This document shows positions 9,129-16,865 of a stretch of 20,545 bases of DNA, one piece after another. Every line of letters begins with the position of its first letter. Positions within the stretch are counted from its first letter, which is position 1. The notes below the pieces were generated by a model. It had not been told where the DNA came from. It did not search any database and saw nothing but the letters and a program-made list of their open reading frames with translations. The position numbers and the translations under genes are program-made. Source of the DNA: Nitrospina sp. (GTDB lineage Bacteria > Nitrospinota > Nitrospinia > Nitrospinales > Nitrospinaceae); the NCBI GenBank assembly GCA_004357435.1, contig SMVS01000017.1, positions 1 to 20,545 of the forward strand, in the 5' to 3' direction.

Positions 9129-9879
9129 ACGAGGAGGATTCTGATTTTTCTTGCGCCTTTTTCTTTTCAGCTTCAGCTTTTGCTTTTTCCGAATCCTTGA
9201 GCGCTTGATTCAGTTTTTTTATCATGGCCGCCTGCGCCGGACCTTCGCTCACAATTCGATTGATAAGGTTTCGGATTGCCCTGACCATTTCCGGCTTGAT
9301 GGGCTGGGTCGCCTGGTCACTGGCAAGGATCTTTTGCAATACACTGTGGGCCGAGACGAGTGCCGACTCTTTGGACTTGGCGAGTTTTGCAACCAGGCTC
9401 TCTTTAGTGGGAAGGTTCGCTTGGATGGCATTGTACAATTTTTTACCGATCCGGGAATTGTTTGGAAGCCCTTTGTATTGCTTTGCCAGACCCACTCCCT
9501 TTTCCAGCATCGCGATAGACTCCTTGGCTAGTTTCTCATCTTTCTCTGACAAACCCACCTGCTCTGCTGACGTACCGGTGGCACCGGTTGAGCCCACAGA
9601 GTCTCCCTTCGCATCTCCCCCACTCGCTCCAGCAGATGAAGGGGTTGCCGGCTGGTCGGTGGACGAAGGACTGGTAATGCTCCGGAGTTCCTCTGTTTGA
9701 GGTCCTGATCGGTATTGCGGCGGGATATTATTTTTGTCATCAGTAAAATGAAGTTTACCTTGATCGTCCCGGTACTTGTAAATTTTCGCCTGGGCGGTCC
9801 CCTGGTTCAACGTTATTAAGGCGATCAAGGCGATTATCAATGAGATTGCGGCCCAATAAGCTGGTCGATGTGTCGTCAT
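9127..9879 (-). CDS. Exported DUF4124-domain protein
   Basis: Protein of 250 residues with unknown function. Residues 1-31 form a signal peptide: charged start, hydrophobic core AAISLIIALIALITL, and an AQA cleavage-type site. The mature protein begins KIYKYRDDQGKLHFTDDKNNIP, the DUF4124 pattern found in many periplasmic proteins of Proteobacteria. After it comes a low-complexity Ser/Thr/Gly/Ala linker (about 65-110), then a helical region ending in a Lys/Glu/Ala-rich tail (KAKAEAEKKKAQEKSESSS) likely to form a coiled coil. ATG at 9879 is well supported by GGAAGGAC ending four bases upstream. A promoter with TTGTTA and TAAAAT lies upstream. It is divergent from the PRC-barrel gene. Confidence 0.72.
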   Translation of the reverse strand: MTTHRPAYWAAISLIIALIALITLNQGTAQAKIYKYRDDQGKLHFTDDKNNIPPQYRSGPQTEELRSITSPSSTDQPATPSSAGASGGDAKGDSVGSTGATGTSAEQVGLSEKDEKLAKESIAMLEKGVGLAKQYKGLPNNSRIGKKLYNAIQANLPTKESLVAKLAKSKESALVSAHSVLQKILASDQATQPIKPEMVRAIRNLINRIVSEGPAQAAMIKKLNQALKDSEKAKAEAEKKKAQEKSESSS

Positions 9880-9914
9880 GGCGTCCTTCCCGATTGCGGT
9901 CTCAAGTCGTTTCT

Positions 9915-9942
9915 ATTTTATCCCACCTGCAAATTATAACAA
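9915..9942 (-). promoter_or_regulatory. Putative sigma-70-type promoter for the DUF4124 gene
   Basis: On the minus strand TTGTTA (9937-9942) and TAAAAT (9915-9920) are separated by 16 bases, about 35 bases upstream of the start codon. It overlaps the -35 zone of the divergent PRC-barrel promoter, so the two could compete for polymerase. Prediction from hexamers only. Confidence 0.45.
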
Positions 9943-9956
9943 TGCCAACGGCACTC

Positions 9957-9965
9957 TGCTATAAT
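9957..9965 (+). promoter_or_regulatory. Extended -10 promoter for the PRC-barrel gene
   Basis: The plus strand carries TGCTATAAT, a perfect TATAAT with the extended TGn motif. There is no good -35 (ATAACA-like at 9936-9941), as is common for extended -10 promoters. Transcription would begin near 9972, which rules out upstream in-frame starts at 9840 and 9969 and supports ATG at 10002. Confidence 0.55.
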
Positions 9966-10001
9966 TTAATGCGCCTTCACTATTATAAGGAATGCGCCGC
10001 C

Positions 10002-10400
10002 ATGACACCCAGCCCTTTGCTGTACATAAAGGACAACATCTACAATCTTAGAGCTTTGGATCGGATTGTCGGAGGCTATCTTTACGACAGCATGAATGAC
10101 GAAGTGGGACGAGTGAAGGGACTGATGGTGGAGCCCGAAACGTATCGCACACGCTATCTGGTGTACGTCAACGGCGGCATGATGTTTACCGAAGGGAAAA
10201 TAATAATCCTGCCAAGGGAAATGTATGACCCCATTGATTCCGCAAGAATAAAATCTTCCAAGAAAAGAGAATCGATTCAACAGGCGCCCTCCCCCCGAGA
10301 TTTCGATCACTTGACCCGCGAAGATGAAATGTTGATTCTAGGCTACTTCGATCTGAAGCCGTACTGGGATACGGAAACGAATGAGTCCTTGGCCCTCTGA
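10002..10400 (+). CDS. PRC-barrel domain protein
   Basis: A 132-residue soluble protein. Its first half (LDRIVGGYLYDSMNDEVGRV, then RYLVYVNGGMMFTEGKIIILP) matches the PRC-barrel pattern, a small beta-barrel found in photoreaction-centre subunit H, RimM and many stand-alone bacterial proteins. In the stand-alone proteins it is thought to mediate protein or RNA contacts. The second half is charged and unassigned, ending ILGYFDLKPYWDTETNESL. The frame is open upstream to 9840, but ATG at 10002 has AAGG about 11 bases upstream and lies just after the extended -10 promoter, so the longer forms are unlikely. It is divergent from the DUF4124 gene and convergent with waaF. Function unknown. Confidence 0.7.
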   Translation: MTPSPLLYIKDNIYNLRALDRIVGGYLYDSMNDEVGRVKGLMVEPETYRTRYLVYVNGGMMFTEGKIIILPREMYDPIDSARIKSSKKRESIQQAPSPRDFDHLTREDEMLILGYFDLKPYWDTETNESLAL

Positions 10401-10415
10401 CCTGGCTTTAAAAAA

Positions 10416-11492
10416 TTAAATTCGACTCAAAATTCTCTCCACCGCTTCCGCCACATCGTTGACAGTGATGTCTTCGATGCAATACGGTTTTTGGTGTGGA
10501 GAGGGATTGCATTCCTTGAAAAAATTCTGGCGGCAAGGCGAACACGAGTAGTTTTTGGTAACGATTTCTTTTTTTTCCGGGTCGATCACCGGATCGGAAG
10601 TCAAAACACTGCCGGGTCCAAATATAGCCACCAGCGGCGTACCCACCATGGCGCCCAGATTCATAATCCCGCTGTCATTGGCAATCAGCAACTGACACCT
10701 TTGCAACAAACCCAAAACCAAATGCAGGTTCAGGCCGATGGCGGTCACCACCCGGTCCTCCCGGCAACTTTTTTTTATCTGCTCGATCATTTCTTTTTCA
10801 TCGTTGCTCCCCAACAGGACAATGGTAACTTTTTTTTCTCTGGCCAGCCGTTGACACAAAATACCAAAGCGCTCGGCATGCCACCTCTTTTGCGGTTTGG
10901 AAGCGCCGGGTTGGACCGCCACTACAAAATCGTCGTTTTGAATTCCAAGATCCTGAAAGTGTTTCGCGTACAGGTTCATATGCTCTTCCGTCACCATCGC
11001 CCGGAAATTTCTTGCCACGCGGGTGATACCGAGCGGGGCCACGAGAGGCAGATAGTATTCCACCGCATGAACTTTTTTGGAGTCCTGAGCCACCGGCACC
11101 GCATGCGTGAGCAGGCAACCCCGGGCTTCGGTCGCGTAGCCGAGACGCCAGCGGGCACCCGACAAATAAGCAAGAAAGGCACTGCGTAGCGAATGGGGAA
11201 ACAGGATCACTCCATCAAACCGGTATTTTCTTAGACTCCTGGCAAATCGAACTTGCGTCCCCAATCCGTCTTTTTCGCTGAAGGGTATTTTTATGACCGA
11301 GTCGATGTCGGGATGATGGTTGAGAAATTCATGGGAGGGGGGCCGCACCACGGCAGTAATTCGGCTCTGGGGAAAATGGGCGCGGAGGGCTTGCACCGTC
11401 GGCAGGGAAAAAACGACGTCGCCGATCCAATTGGGCATCCATACCAGGATATGGTGAGCATCTTTTTTTTGAATGTCGTCAAACCGGCTCAT
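10416..11492 (-). CDS. waaF: ADP-heptose:LPS heptosyltransferase (GT9, WaaF-like)
   Basis: Family 9 glycosyltransferase that adds L-glycero-D-manno-heptose from ADP-heptose to the inner core of lipopolysaccharide at the cytoplasmic face of the inner membrane. The 358 residues open with HILVWMPNWIGDVVFSLPTVQALRA, the GT9 N-terminal domain with its NWIGD motif. The C-terminal domain shows LLIANDSGIMNLGAMVGTPL and VAIFGPGS, the ADP-heptose-binding loop. Near the end, CSPCRQNFFKECNPSPHQK is a Cys-rich insert common in WaaF-like proteins. I chose ATG at 11492 because GAGGA lies four bases upstream; the frame is open to 11540 into repeat DNA. It is the last gene after murA on this strand, separated by 281 bases of repeats. 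WaaC or WaaQ assignment cannot be fully excluded. Confidence 0.85.
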   Translation of the reverse strand: MSRFDDIQKKDAHHILVWMPNWIGDVVFSLPTVQALRAHFPQSRITAVVRPPSHEFLNHHPDIDSVIKIPFSEKDGLGTQVRFARSLRKYRFDGVILFPHSLRSAFLAYLSGARWRLGYATEARGCLLTHAVPVAQDSKKVHAVEYYLPLVAPLGITRVARNFRAMVTEEHMNLYAKHFQDLGIQNDDFVVAVQPGASKPQKRWHAERFGILCQRLAREKKVTIVLLGSNDEKEMIEQIKKSCREDRVVTAIGLNLHLVLGLLQRCQLLIANDSGIMNLGAMVGTPLVAIFGPGSVLTSDPVIDPEKKEIVTKNYSCSPCRQNFFKECNPSPHQKPYCIEDITVNDVAEAVERILSRI

Positions 11493-11532
11493 GCAGTCCT
11501 CAAGCGAATTCGTGGAGTGCCTCCGCAGGTAA

Positions 11533-11773
11533 CGGGTCACACTCCACTTGCGCTCAACCGGGCAAGGCCCGGAGCAAAGGGGTCACACTCCGCTTGCGCC
11601 CAACCATTATCGGGCAAAATTCACAGAGTACAACCAGTTGCCTCCCCTGCTAAGGGGCAGGCTGGCCGGGCAAGGCCCGGAGCAAAGGGGTCACGCTCCG
11701 CTTGCGCCCAACCATTATCGGGCAAAATTCACAGAGTACAACCAGTTGCCTCCAGCCGCAGGCTGGCGAAGAG
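11533..11773. repeat. Tandem intergenic repeat block (108-base unit) between murA and waaF
   Basis: Positions 11558-11645 and 11666-11753 are 88-base direct repeats that differ at a single base (11587 A, 11695 G), with a period of 108. Each copy starts with the hairpin CCGGGCAAGGCCCGG, continues through GGAGCAAAGGGGTCAC and the core CTCCGCTTGCGCCCAACC, and ends CAACCAGTTGCCTCC. A partial third copy of the core lies just before the first, at 11533-11557. A GC hairpin of varying sequence follows each full copy: CCCC-TGCTAA-GGGG at 11644-11657 and CCAGCC-GCA-GGCTGG at 11752-11766. Related sequence occurs at 17041-17110 and 20105-20235. The block has short open frames on the plus strand that encode a repeated peptide, which I take as chance. 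Confidence 0.9.
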
Positions 11774-13027
11774 CTACTTGACCCGTCGAATCGAAGCGCC
11801 GAGTTTTGACAATTTCTTTTCCATTTCCTGATACCCGCGATCGATATGATACACCCTGGAAATGAGTGTTTGGCCCTTGGCGGCCAACCCGGCCAACACC
11901 AGCGACGCGCTGGCTCGCAAATCAGTGGCCATGACGGGCGCACCGCTCAACCGCTTGATCCCGCGCACAATAGCCGTGTGGCCATCGATCAAAATTTCCG
12001 CTCCCATCCGCCGCAACTCCGCGACGTGCATGAATCGATTTTCGAACACCGTTTCGGTGATCACGCTTTGTCCTTGAGCCAGGACCATCAAAGCCATGAA
12101 TTGGGCTTGCACATCTGTCGGGAATCCGGGATACGGATGAGTCCTGATATTCACCGGCGTAAGAGGCGAATGGCTCCGCACCTTGACCGAGCGCTCATTC
12201 ACCGCAACGTCCACACCGGCTTCACGCAGTTTCAATACAATGGGCTCGAGCTCATCTGGCAGGCAATTGAGAACTTCCACTTCGCCGCCGGTGATGGCCC
12301 CGGCAATCATGTAAGTCGCCGCTTCGATGCGGTCGGGAAATATACTGCACTCGATTGGACGCAGGGAAGTGACCCCTTGAATGGTGATCGTGTCGGACCC
12401 GGCTCCTTCGATTTTGGCTCCGCTCCGGTTCAAGACCTGAGCGAGAAAAGACACTTCGGGTTCCCTGGCGCAATTTTCAAGAACCGTCTCGCCCTCTGCC
12501 AGGGTGGCGGCCATCATCACATTCATGGTTCCGGTCACGGTGACCAAATCAAAATAATGATGGGCTCCCTTTAGTTTTTTTGCTGTCCCATGAATGTAGC
12601 CTTCTTCCAGTTTTATGACCGCTCCCAGCGCCTCCAGTCCTTTGATATGAAGATCAATCGGACGGGCGCCGATGGCACACCCTCCGGGAAGCGATACCCG
12701 GGCTTCACCCAGCCGGGCCAGCAACGGCCCCAACACCAGGCAAGACGCCCGCATGGTGCTGACCAGATCATAACGGGCTTCGGTCTTGTGGACTCCGCTG
12801 GTGTCCAGAACGATCCGCGAGCCATTGTGCTGATCCACTTCAGCGCCCAGGTCCTGCACCAAATCGACCATGGTTTTCACGTCGCGCACCCGCGGGACTT
12901 CCAGGATTTCATTTTCCCCCTGAGTCAGCAGGGTGGCGGCCAATACCGGCAACACCGCATTTTTAGCGCCGCTGATCGTCACCTGGCCCACCAACGGCGT
13001 GCCGCCTTCAATGATTATTTTATCCAA
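11774..13027 (-). CDS. murA: UDP-N-acetylglucosamine 1-carboxyvinyltransferase
   Basis: MurA transfers enolpyruvate from PEP to UDP-GlcNAc, the first committed step of peptidoglycan synthesis, in the cytoplasm. The 417 residues match the family's length. The N-terminus has VTISGAKNAVLPVLAA with catalytic Lys22. The mobile loop has LPGGCAIGARPIDLH with Cys117, the residue fosfomycin alkylates. YPGFPTDVQAQF holds the catalytic Asp (about 305), and VMATDLRASASLVLAGLAA is the C-terminal signature. The start is TTG at 13027, not ATG: it is preceded at good spacing by a strong GGAGGG and is the only start that keeps the conserved first residues MDKIIIEGG. It overlaps the end of prmC by 8 bases, so its ribosome binding site lies inside prmC. 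Confidence 0.97.
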   Translation of the reverse strand: MDKIIIEGGTPLVGQVTISGAKNAVLPVLAATLLTQGENEILEVPRVRDVKTMVDLVQDLGAEVDQHNGSRIVLDTSGVHKTEARYDLVSTMRASCLVLGPLLARLGEARVSLPGGCAIGARPIDLHIKGLEALGAVIKLEEGYIHGTAKKLKGAHHYFDLVTVTGTMNVMMAATLAEGETVLENCAREPEVSFLAQVLNRSGAKIEGAGSDTITIQGVTSLRPIECSIFPDRIEAATYMIAGAITGGEVEVLNCLPDELEPIVLKLREAGVDVAVNERSVKVRSHSPLTPVNIRTHPYPGFPTDVQAQFMALMVLAQGQSVITETVFENRFMHVAELRRMGAEILIDGHTAIVRGIKRLSGAPVMATDLRASASLVLAGLAAKGQTLISRVYHIDRGYQEMEKKLSKLGASIRRVK

Positions 13028-13922
13028 GAGACGCCCTCCGGGCAGAAATCACACGGTCCCGTCCGGAATAATCGCGGGTCACCACGATATTCTCCAAAGC
13101 GGGTTGCGATGCCATAAGCTCGGTCACAGCCGGAGCCTGCTCCGGACCCATTTCCATAATTATAAAACCACCGGGCCGCAGGCGTTCCGCAGCTGTGGGG
13201 ATGATCCGTTTAAAAAATTCCAGGCCATCCGGTCCGCCGTCCAACGCGAGCGCGGGTTCATGATCTCTAATCTCAGGCTGAAGTTGCGGCAACAATCTGG
13301 ATTCAATATAAGGGGGATTGCAAAGAATAAAATCTAGCTCCCGGCACTCTGGCGCCTCCCAACCCTCAAACAAGTCGCCTTCAAAAAAAACCAGCCGGTC
13401 GGCCACGAGATGAGCCTGGGCATTTTCTCGCGCCACCTGCAGAGCCGGGGCTGAGATATCCACCGCAAAAACCCGGCTGGCGGGAATTTCCCTGGCGGCG
13501 ACCACCGCTAGAATTCCCGAACCGGTGCACAAATCCAAAATGTTGGGTTGCGGACGGTGGCGGGATTCATCCCGCAGAGCCAACAACCGCTCGATCACCC
13601 CTTCCGTTTCCGGACGCGGTATGAGGACCTCAGAGTTCACTTTAAAATTCAGGGACCAGAATTCCCGCCGGCCCAGAATGGTGGCCACCGGTTCACGTGC
13701 CAGCCTGCGCTCAATCCAGTGCGCGTAACGGGCCACCTCTTCAGCATTCAAAACCCGGTCGGATTGGATATAGACATCTTCTCGCCGGCCACCGAATATT
13801 TCAGCTAAAAGTATTTCCGCGTCCAGCCGGGGTTGAGCGATGCCGGCGGCAGACAGGGCCAACGTAGATTGGCTCACCATCTCCTGAACCGTGACGCTGT
13901 CTTTCACTAAAAACACGTTCAT
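13020..13922 (-). CDS. prmC: Peptide chain release factor N5-glutamine methyltransferase
   Basis: PrmC (HemK) methylates the Gln of the GGQ motif in release factors, which raises termination efficiency; its substrate RF1 is encoded just upstream. The 300 residues show the N-terminal helical domain, then LIPRPETEGVIERLL and the SAM-binding loop ILDLCTGSGILAV, which reads DLCTGSG where DLGTGSG is usual. Next come VFAVDISAPALQVARENA and the diagnostic FILCNPPYI, with NPPY at 202-205 contacting the target glutamine. The start is ATG at 13922, with GGAGAG about six bases upstream; a TTG one codon earlier is also in frame. It is translationally coupled to murA by an 8-base overlap and follows prfA by 36 bases. 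Confidence 0.95.
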   Translation of the reverse strand: MNVFLVKDSVTVQEMVSQSTLALSAAGIAQPRLDAEILLAEIFGGRREDVYIQSDRVLNAEEVARYAHWIERRLAREPVATILGRREFWSLNFKVNSEVLIPRPETEGVIERLLALRDESRHRPQPNILDLCTGSGILAVVAAREIPASRVFAVDISAPALQVARENAQAHLVADRLVFFEGDLFEGWEAPECRELDFILCNPPYIESRLLPQLQPEIRDHEPALALDGGPDGLEFFKRIIPTAAERLRPGGFIIMEMGPEQAPAVTELMASQPALENIVVTRDYSGRDRVISARRASLG

Positions 13923-13958
13923 CAAATTCTCTCCGGCAATCGCCAGGGCTGTTAAAAT

Positions 13959-15029
13959 TTAATTTCCACTGCCCTTCAAAGCTTCGGTCTGAAAATGAAT
14001 CGTTAGTTTTTCCAGCAGTTCGTCGATATCGCCTTCCAACATCTGACTCAGCTTATGAAGCGTCAAACCGATGCGGTGATCGCTCACCCGTTCCTGCGGA
14101 AAATTATAGGTGCGGATGCGTTCGCTACGGTCGCCGCTCCCGATCTGGCTTTTGCGGTTCTGCGCCATCTCCTCATGCTGTTTTCTCATGGTCTCATCGT
14201 ACAACCTGGCGCGTAGCACCTTCATCGCCCGTTCCCGGTTTTTGTGTTGCGACTTTTCGTCCTGGCAAGTCACCATCAGGCCGGTGGGTTTGTGCGTGAT
14301 GCGCACGGCTGAATCGGTGGTGTTGACACTTTGCCCTCCCGGACCGGAAGCCCGGTAGACATCAATTTTCAAATCGCCGGGATTGATCTGGACATCCACT
14401 TCCTCCGCCTCCGGCAAGATAGCGACGGTCACTGCGGAAGTGTGGATGCGACCTTGAGTTTCCGTTGCCGGGACGCGTTGCACCCGGTGGGTTCCCGCTT
14501 CGTATTTCAGTTTACTGTAAACGTCCTTGCCCTGGATATTGATCACCACTTCCTTGAAGCCGCCCACTCCGGTGGGATTGCTGTTTAAAATTTCAATTTT
14601 CCATTTGACCCGTTCCGCGTAACGGGTGTACATGCGAAACAGATCGGCGCAAAAAAGCCCCGCCTCGTCACCGCCGGTGCCAGCACGGATTTCCATGATC
14701 ACGCTCTTGCCGTCGCGGGGGTCTCTGGGCAAAAGCAATACCTTCAATCGGCCTTCACTGTCACTTTTCTGTTGCTGTAGCTCCGCAATTTCCTCGCGGG
14801 CCATGCTCAACAGCTCCTCATCGCTTTCCTCCTCCAGCATTTTTTCGCTGGCTTCCAGTTCTCTATCGGCTTTCTTCCACCGGCGGTACTCATTCACAAT
14901 TGAGGATAGCTCGGACTGTTCGCGAGCATATTGCTTGAACTCGGACTGCCGCGCGATCACTTGCGGATCGCTCAACTTTTCGTTCAGGAGATCGTATCTT
15001 TTTTCTATTTCTTTCAGTTGATCAAACAT
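13959..15029 (-). CDS. prfA: Peptide chain release factor 1
   Basis: RF1 recognises UAA and UAG in the ribosomal A site and triggers release of the finished peptide. The 356 residues have the normal length and layout: N-terminal coiled coil (about 1-100), the MEIRAGTGGDEAGLF segment, the codon-recognition tripeptide PAT at 187-189 in RVQRVPATETQGRIHTSA, and the catalytic GGQ at 231-233 in RASGPGGQSVNTTDSAV. The PxT-type recognition motif, rather than SPF, marks it as RF1 and not RF2. The start ATG at 15029 has only a weak GGA upstream. It sits between rpmE and its own modifying enzyme prmC, a common bacterial arrangement. Confidence 0.97.
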   Translation of the reverse strand: MFDQLKEIEKRYDLLNEKLSDPQVIARQSEFKQYAREQSELSSIVNEYRRWKKADRELEASEKMLEEESDEELLSMAREEIAELQQQKSDSEGRLKVLLLPRDPRDGKSVIMEIRAGTGGDEAGLFCADLFRMYTRYAERVKWKIEILNSNPTGVGGFKEVVINIQGKDVYSKLKYEAGTHRVQRVPATETQGRIHTSAVTVAILPEAEEVDVQINPGDLKIDVYRASGPGGQSVNTTDSAVRITHKPTGLMVTCQDEKSQHKNRERAMKVLRARLYDETMRKQHEEMAQNRKSQIGSGDRSERIRTYNFPQERVSDHRIGLTLHKLSQMLEGDIDELLEKLTIHFQTEALKGSGN

Positions 15030-15068
15030 GGTTCAGTCCAAAAGGTTGGAGCTTTAAAAACGTAGAAA

Positions 15069-15094
15069 CTCCGGGCAGGCAAATACACCCGGAG
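15069..15094 (-). terminator. GC-rich hairpin between rpmE and prfA (possible attenuator)
   Basis: On the minus strand CTCCGGG and CCCGGAG form a perfect seven-base stem around a 12-base loop, followed by TTTCTACGTTTTT. It lies in the 83-base gap between the rpmE stop and the prfA start. The T-rich tail is interrupted and the loop is long, so I read it as partial termination or RNA processing rather than a strong terminator. Confidence 0.4.
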
Positions 15095-15112
15095 CGGGTA
15101 TCGAGAGAGTCG

Positions 15113-15346
15113 CTAGTTGGGGGAGGTTTTGGAGAGCAGTTTTTCTTTGATTTTGCTGTATTTCCGAGTGAATTTTTCTATACGGCCAGCGGTGTCCAAC
15201 AGTTTTTGCTTCCCGGTATAAAAAGGATGGCACGCGGAACAAACTTCGACATGTTGGTCTTTAACCGTGGACCGGACGGAAACTTCGTTGCCGCAGGCAC
15301 ACTTGATGGTTGTTTCAAAATACTCGGGATGTATTTCAGCTTTCAT
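15113..15346 (-). CDS. rpmE: 50S ribosomal protein L31 (zinc-binding type)
   Basis: L31 is a small protein of the large ribosomal subunit that bridges to the small subunit. Read from ATG at 15346 the product is 77 residues, beginning MKAEIHPEYFETTIKCACGN and containing VCSACHPFYTGKQKLLDTAG, which are the family hallmarks. The four cysteines (16, 18, 36, 39) are the zinc-binding set of the C+ form, which is usually replaced by a C- paralogue under zinc starvation; no second copy is in this window. A TTG at 15364 would add six residues absent from the family, so I use the ATG. It follows rho by 18 bases. Confidence 0.95.
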   Translation of the reverse strand: MKAEIHPEYFETTIKCACGNEVSVRSTVKDQHVEVCSACHPFYTGKQKLLDTAGRIEKFTRKYSKIKEKLLSKTSPN

Positions 15347-15364
15347 TAGTCGCTCAATCCTCAA

Positions 15365-16615
15365 TCAAGAGTTCATCGATTGAATGAACTCGGCATTGGT
15401 TCTTGTTTCTTTCACTCTTTGCAGGAGGAGGTCCATCGTATCATGTATCCCCATTGGAAGTAAAACTTTTCTCAGCAACCAGATTTTTTGCAGTTCTTCA
15501 TGCTCAATGAGCAACTCCTCCTTGCGGGTTCCGGAACGGTTGATGTCGATCGCCGGGAAGGTCCGCTTGTCAGCCAACTTGCGGTCCAGCACAATTTCCA
15601 TGTTGCCGGTGCCTTTGAACTCCTCAAAGATTACGTCATCCATTCTGCTTCCGGTATCGACCAGGGCGGTGGCGATGATCGTGAGACTGCCGCCTTCCTC
15701 GAGGTTCCGCGCCGCGCCGAAAAACCGTTTGGGCCTCTGCAGGGCGTTGGAATCCACACCACCGGAGAGCACCTTGCCGCTGGGCGGCACGATGGCGTTG
15801 TAGGCGCGCGCCAGCCGGGTGACGCTGTCCAGCAGAATCACGACGTCCTTCTTATGTTCCACCAGCCGCTTGGCCTTTTCGATCACCATTTCCGCCACCT
15901 GCACATGCCGCTGGGCTGGCTCGTCAAATGTGGAGCTGATGACTTCACCGCGCACCGACCTCTGCATGTCCGTAACTTCTTCCGGGCGCTCGTCGATCAA
16001 CAGAACGATCAGCACGATTTCCGGATAATTGGTGCTGATGCTGTTGGCCAGCGACTGCAGGATCATGGTTTTTCCGGTTCGCGGCTGGGCCACAATGAGA
16101 CCGCGCTGACCCTTGCCGATCGGCGTCATGAGGTCCATGATCCGGGCGCTGTAATCCTTGCAATTCGGCGTCTCCAGGCGAATCCGCTCATTCGGATACA
16201 GGGGCGTCAGATTGTCGAACAGGATCTTGTCCTTGGTTTTTTCTGGATTCTCAAAGTTGATCGCCTCGACCTTCAACAAGGCGAAATACCGCTCATTTTC
16301 CTTGGGCGGGCGAATCTGACCGGAGATGGTGTCGCCGGTGTGCATATCAAACTTGCGAATTTGGGAAGGCGAAACGTAAATGTCATCCGGACCGGGGAGG
16401 TAGTTGTAAGCCGGAGCCCGCAGAAATCCAAAGCCGTCGGGAAGGATTTCGAGGACTCCCTGACCGAACATCAGTCCGTCTTTTTCGATCTGGGCCTGCA
16501 GGATCTTGAACATCAAATCCTGCTTCCTTAAACTGCTATGGCCTTGAATTTTAAGAGTCTTAGCCAGATTAGTCAATTCTGAGATGGTCTTGGATTTTAA
16601 TTCTTCAATATTCAT
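15365..16615 (-). CDS. rho: Transcription termination factor Rho
   Basis: Hexameric RNA helicase that ends transcription at C-rich, unstructured RNA. From ATG at 16615 the product is 416 residues. It has the N-terminal helical domain (MNIEELKSKTISELTNLAKT), the RNA-binding cold-shock-like fold with DGFGFLRAPAYNYLPGPDDI, then the ATPase with Walker A AQPRTGKT (176-183) and VVILLDSVTRLARAYN as Walker B. The Q-loop and R-loop regions follow (LSGGVDSNALQRPKRFFGAA; FEEFKGTGNMEIVLDRKLAD). An upstream in-frame ATG at 16660 would add 15 residues, MQDDLPTKTFTPPPS, part of which is encoded by a C8 run. The family normally starts at the equivalent of MNIEEL, so I prefer 16615, although no Shine-Dalgarno precedes either start. 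It heads the run rho-rpmE-prfA-prmC-murA. Confidence 0.93.
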   Translation of the reverse strand: MNIEELKSKTISELTNLAKTLKIQGHSSLRKQDLMFKILQAQIEKDGLMFGQGVLEILPDGFGFLRAPAYNYLPGPDDIYVSPSQIRKFDMHTGDTISGQIRPPKENERYFALLKVEAINFENPEKTKDKILFDNLTPLYPNERIRLETPNCKDYSARIMDLMTPIGKGQRGLIVAQPRTGKTMILQSLANSISTNYPEIVLIVLLIDERPEEVTDMQRSVRGEVISSTFDEPAQRHVQVAEMVIEKAKRLVEHKKDVVILLDSVTRLARAYNAIVPPSGKVLSGGVDSNALQRPKRFFGAARNLEEGGSLTIIATALVDTGSRMDDVIFEEFKGTGNMEIVLDRKLADKRTFPAIDINRSGTRKEELLIEHEELQKIWLLRKVLLPMGIHDTMDLLLQRVKETRTNAEFIQSMNS

Positions 16616-16836
16616 GGATGGGGGGGGTGTAAAGGTTTTTGTGGGTAGATCATCTTGCATGATTGAATACAGATGTTGGTGTCTGGTTTCGGATAATGAG
16701 GATAATTTCGGAGTCGTTATCAGAAAATTCGGAGGCGATCCTGTATTTGATTTGGAAAATTTATAAGCTGATGAAATCTGGACTCGGCTGATTTATGAGG
16801 CTTTAATCGGAAGCTTTGTTCTAGGGGTTCTTAAAC

Positions 16837-16865
16837 ACTCTATAGGCTTCTATTTTCTTTGTCAA
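16837..16865 (-). promoter_or_regulatory. Putative sigma-70-type promoter for rho
   Basis: The minus strand has a perfect TTGACA (16860-16865). Downstream, TATAGAGT offers TAGAGT at 17 bases spacing (16837-16842) or TATAGA at 15 (16839-16844). Transcription would begin near 16830 and leave a leader of about 215 nt before the ATG at 16615. A long leader is known for autoregulated rho genes; no reading frame of note is seen in it. Confidence 0.55.

Noticed and set aside
11533..11773. Possible CRISPR array, because of direct repeats
   Set aside because: Only two full copies with an 88-base repeat and a 20-base gap, containing hairpins; no array pattern and no cas genes nearby.
11253..11831. Plus-strand open frames with a repeated peptide across the waaF-murA gap
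   Set aside because: The peptide repeat is only the translation of the 108-base tandem DNA repeat, and the frames extend into antisense of waaF and murA.
11846..12574. A 242-codon open frame on the plus strand opposite murA
   Set aside because: It is the complement of conserved murA sequence, with no start signal or recognisable domain.
15488..16531. A 347-codon open frame on the plus strand opposite rho
   Set aside because: It lies wholly antisense to rho, whose motifs are all intact, and its translation shows no family motif; GC-rich codon usage explains it.
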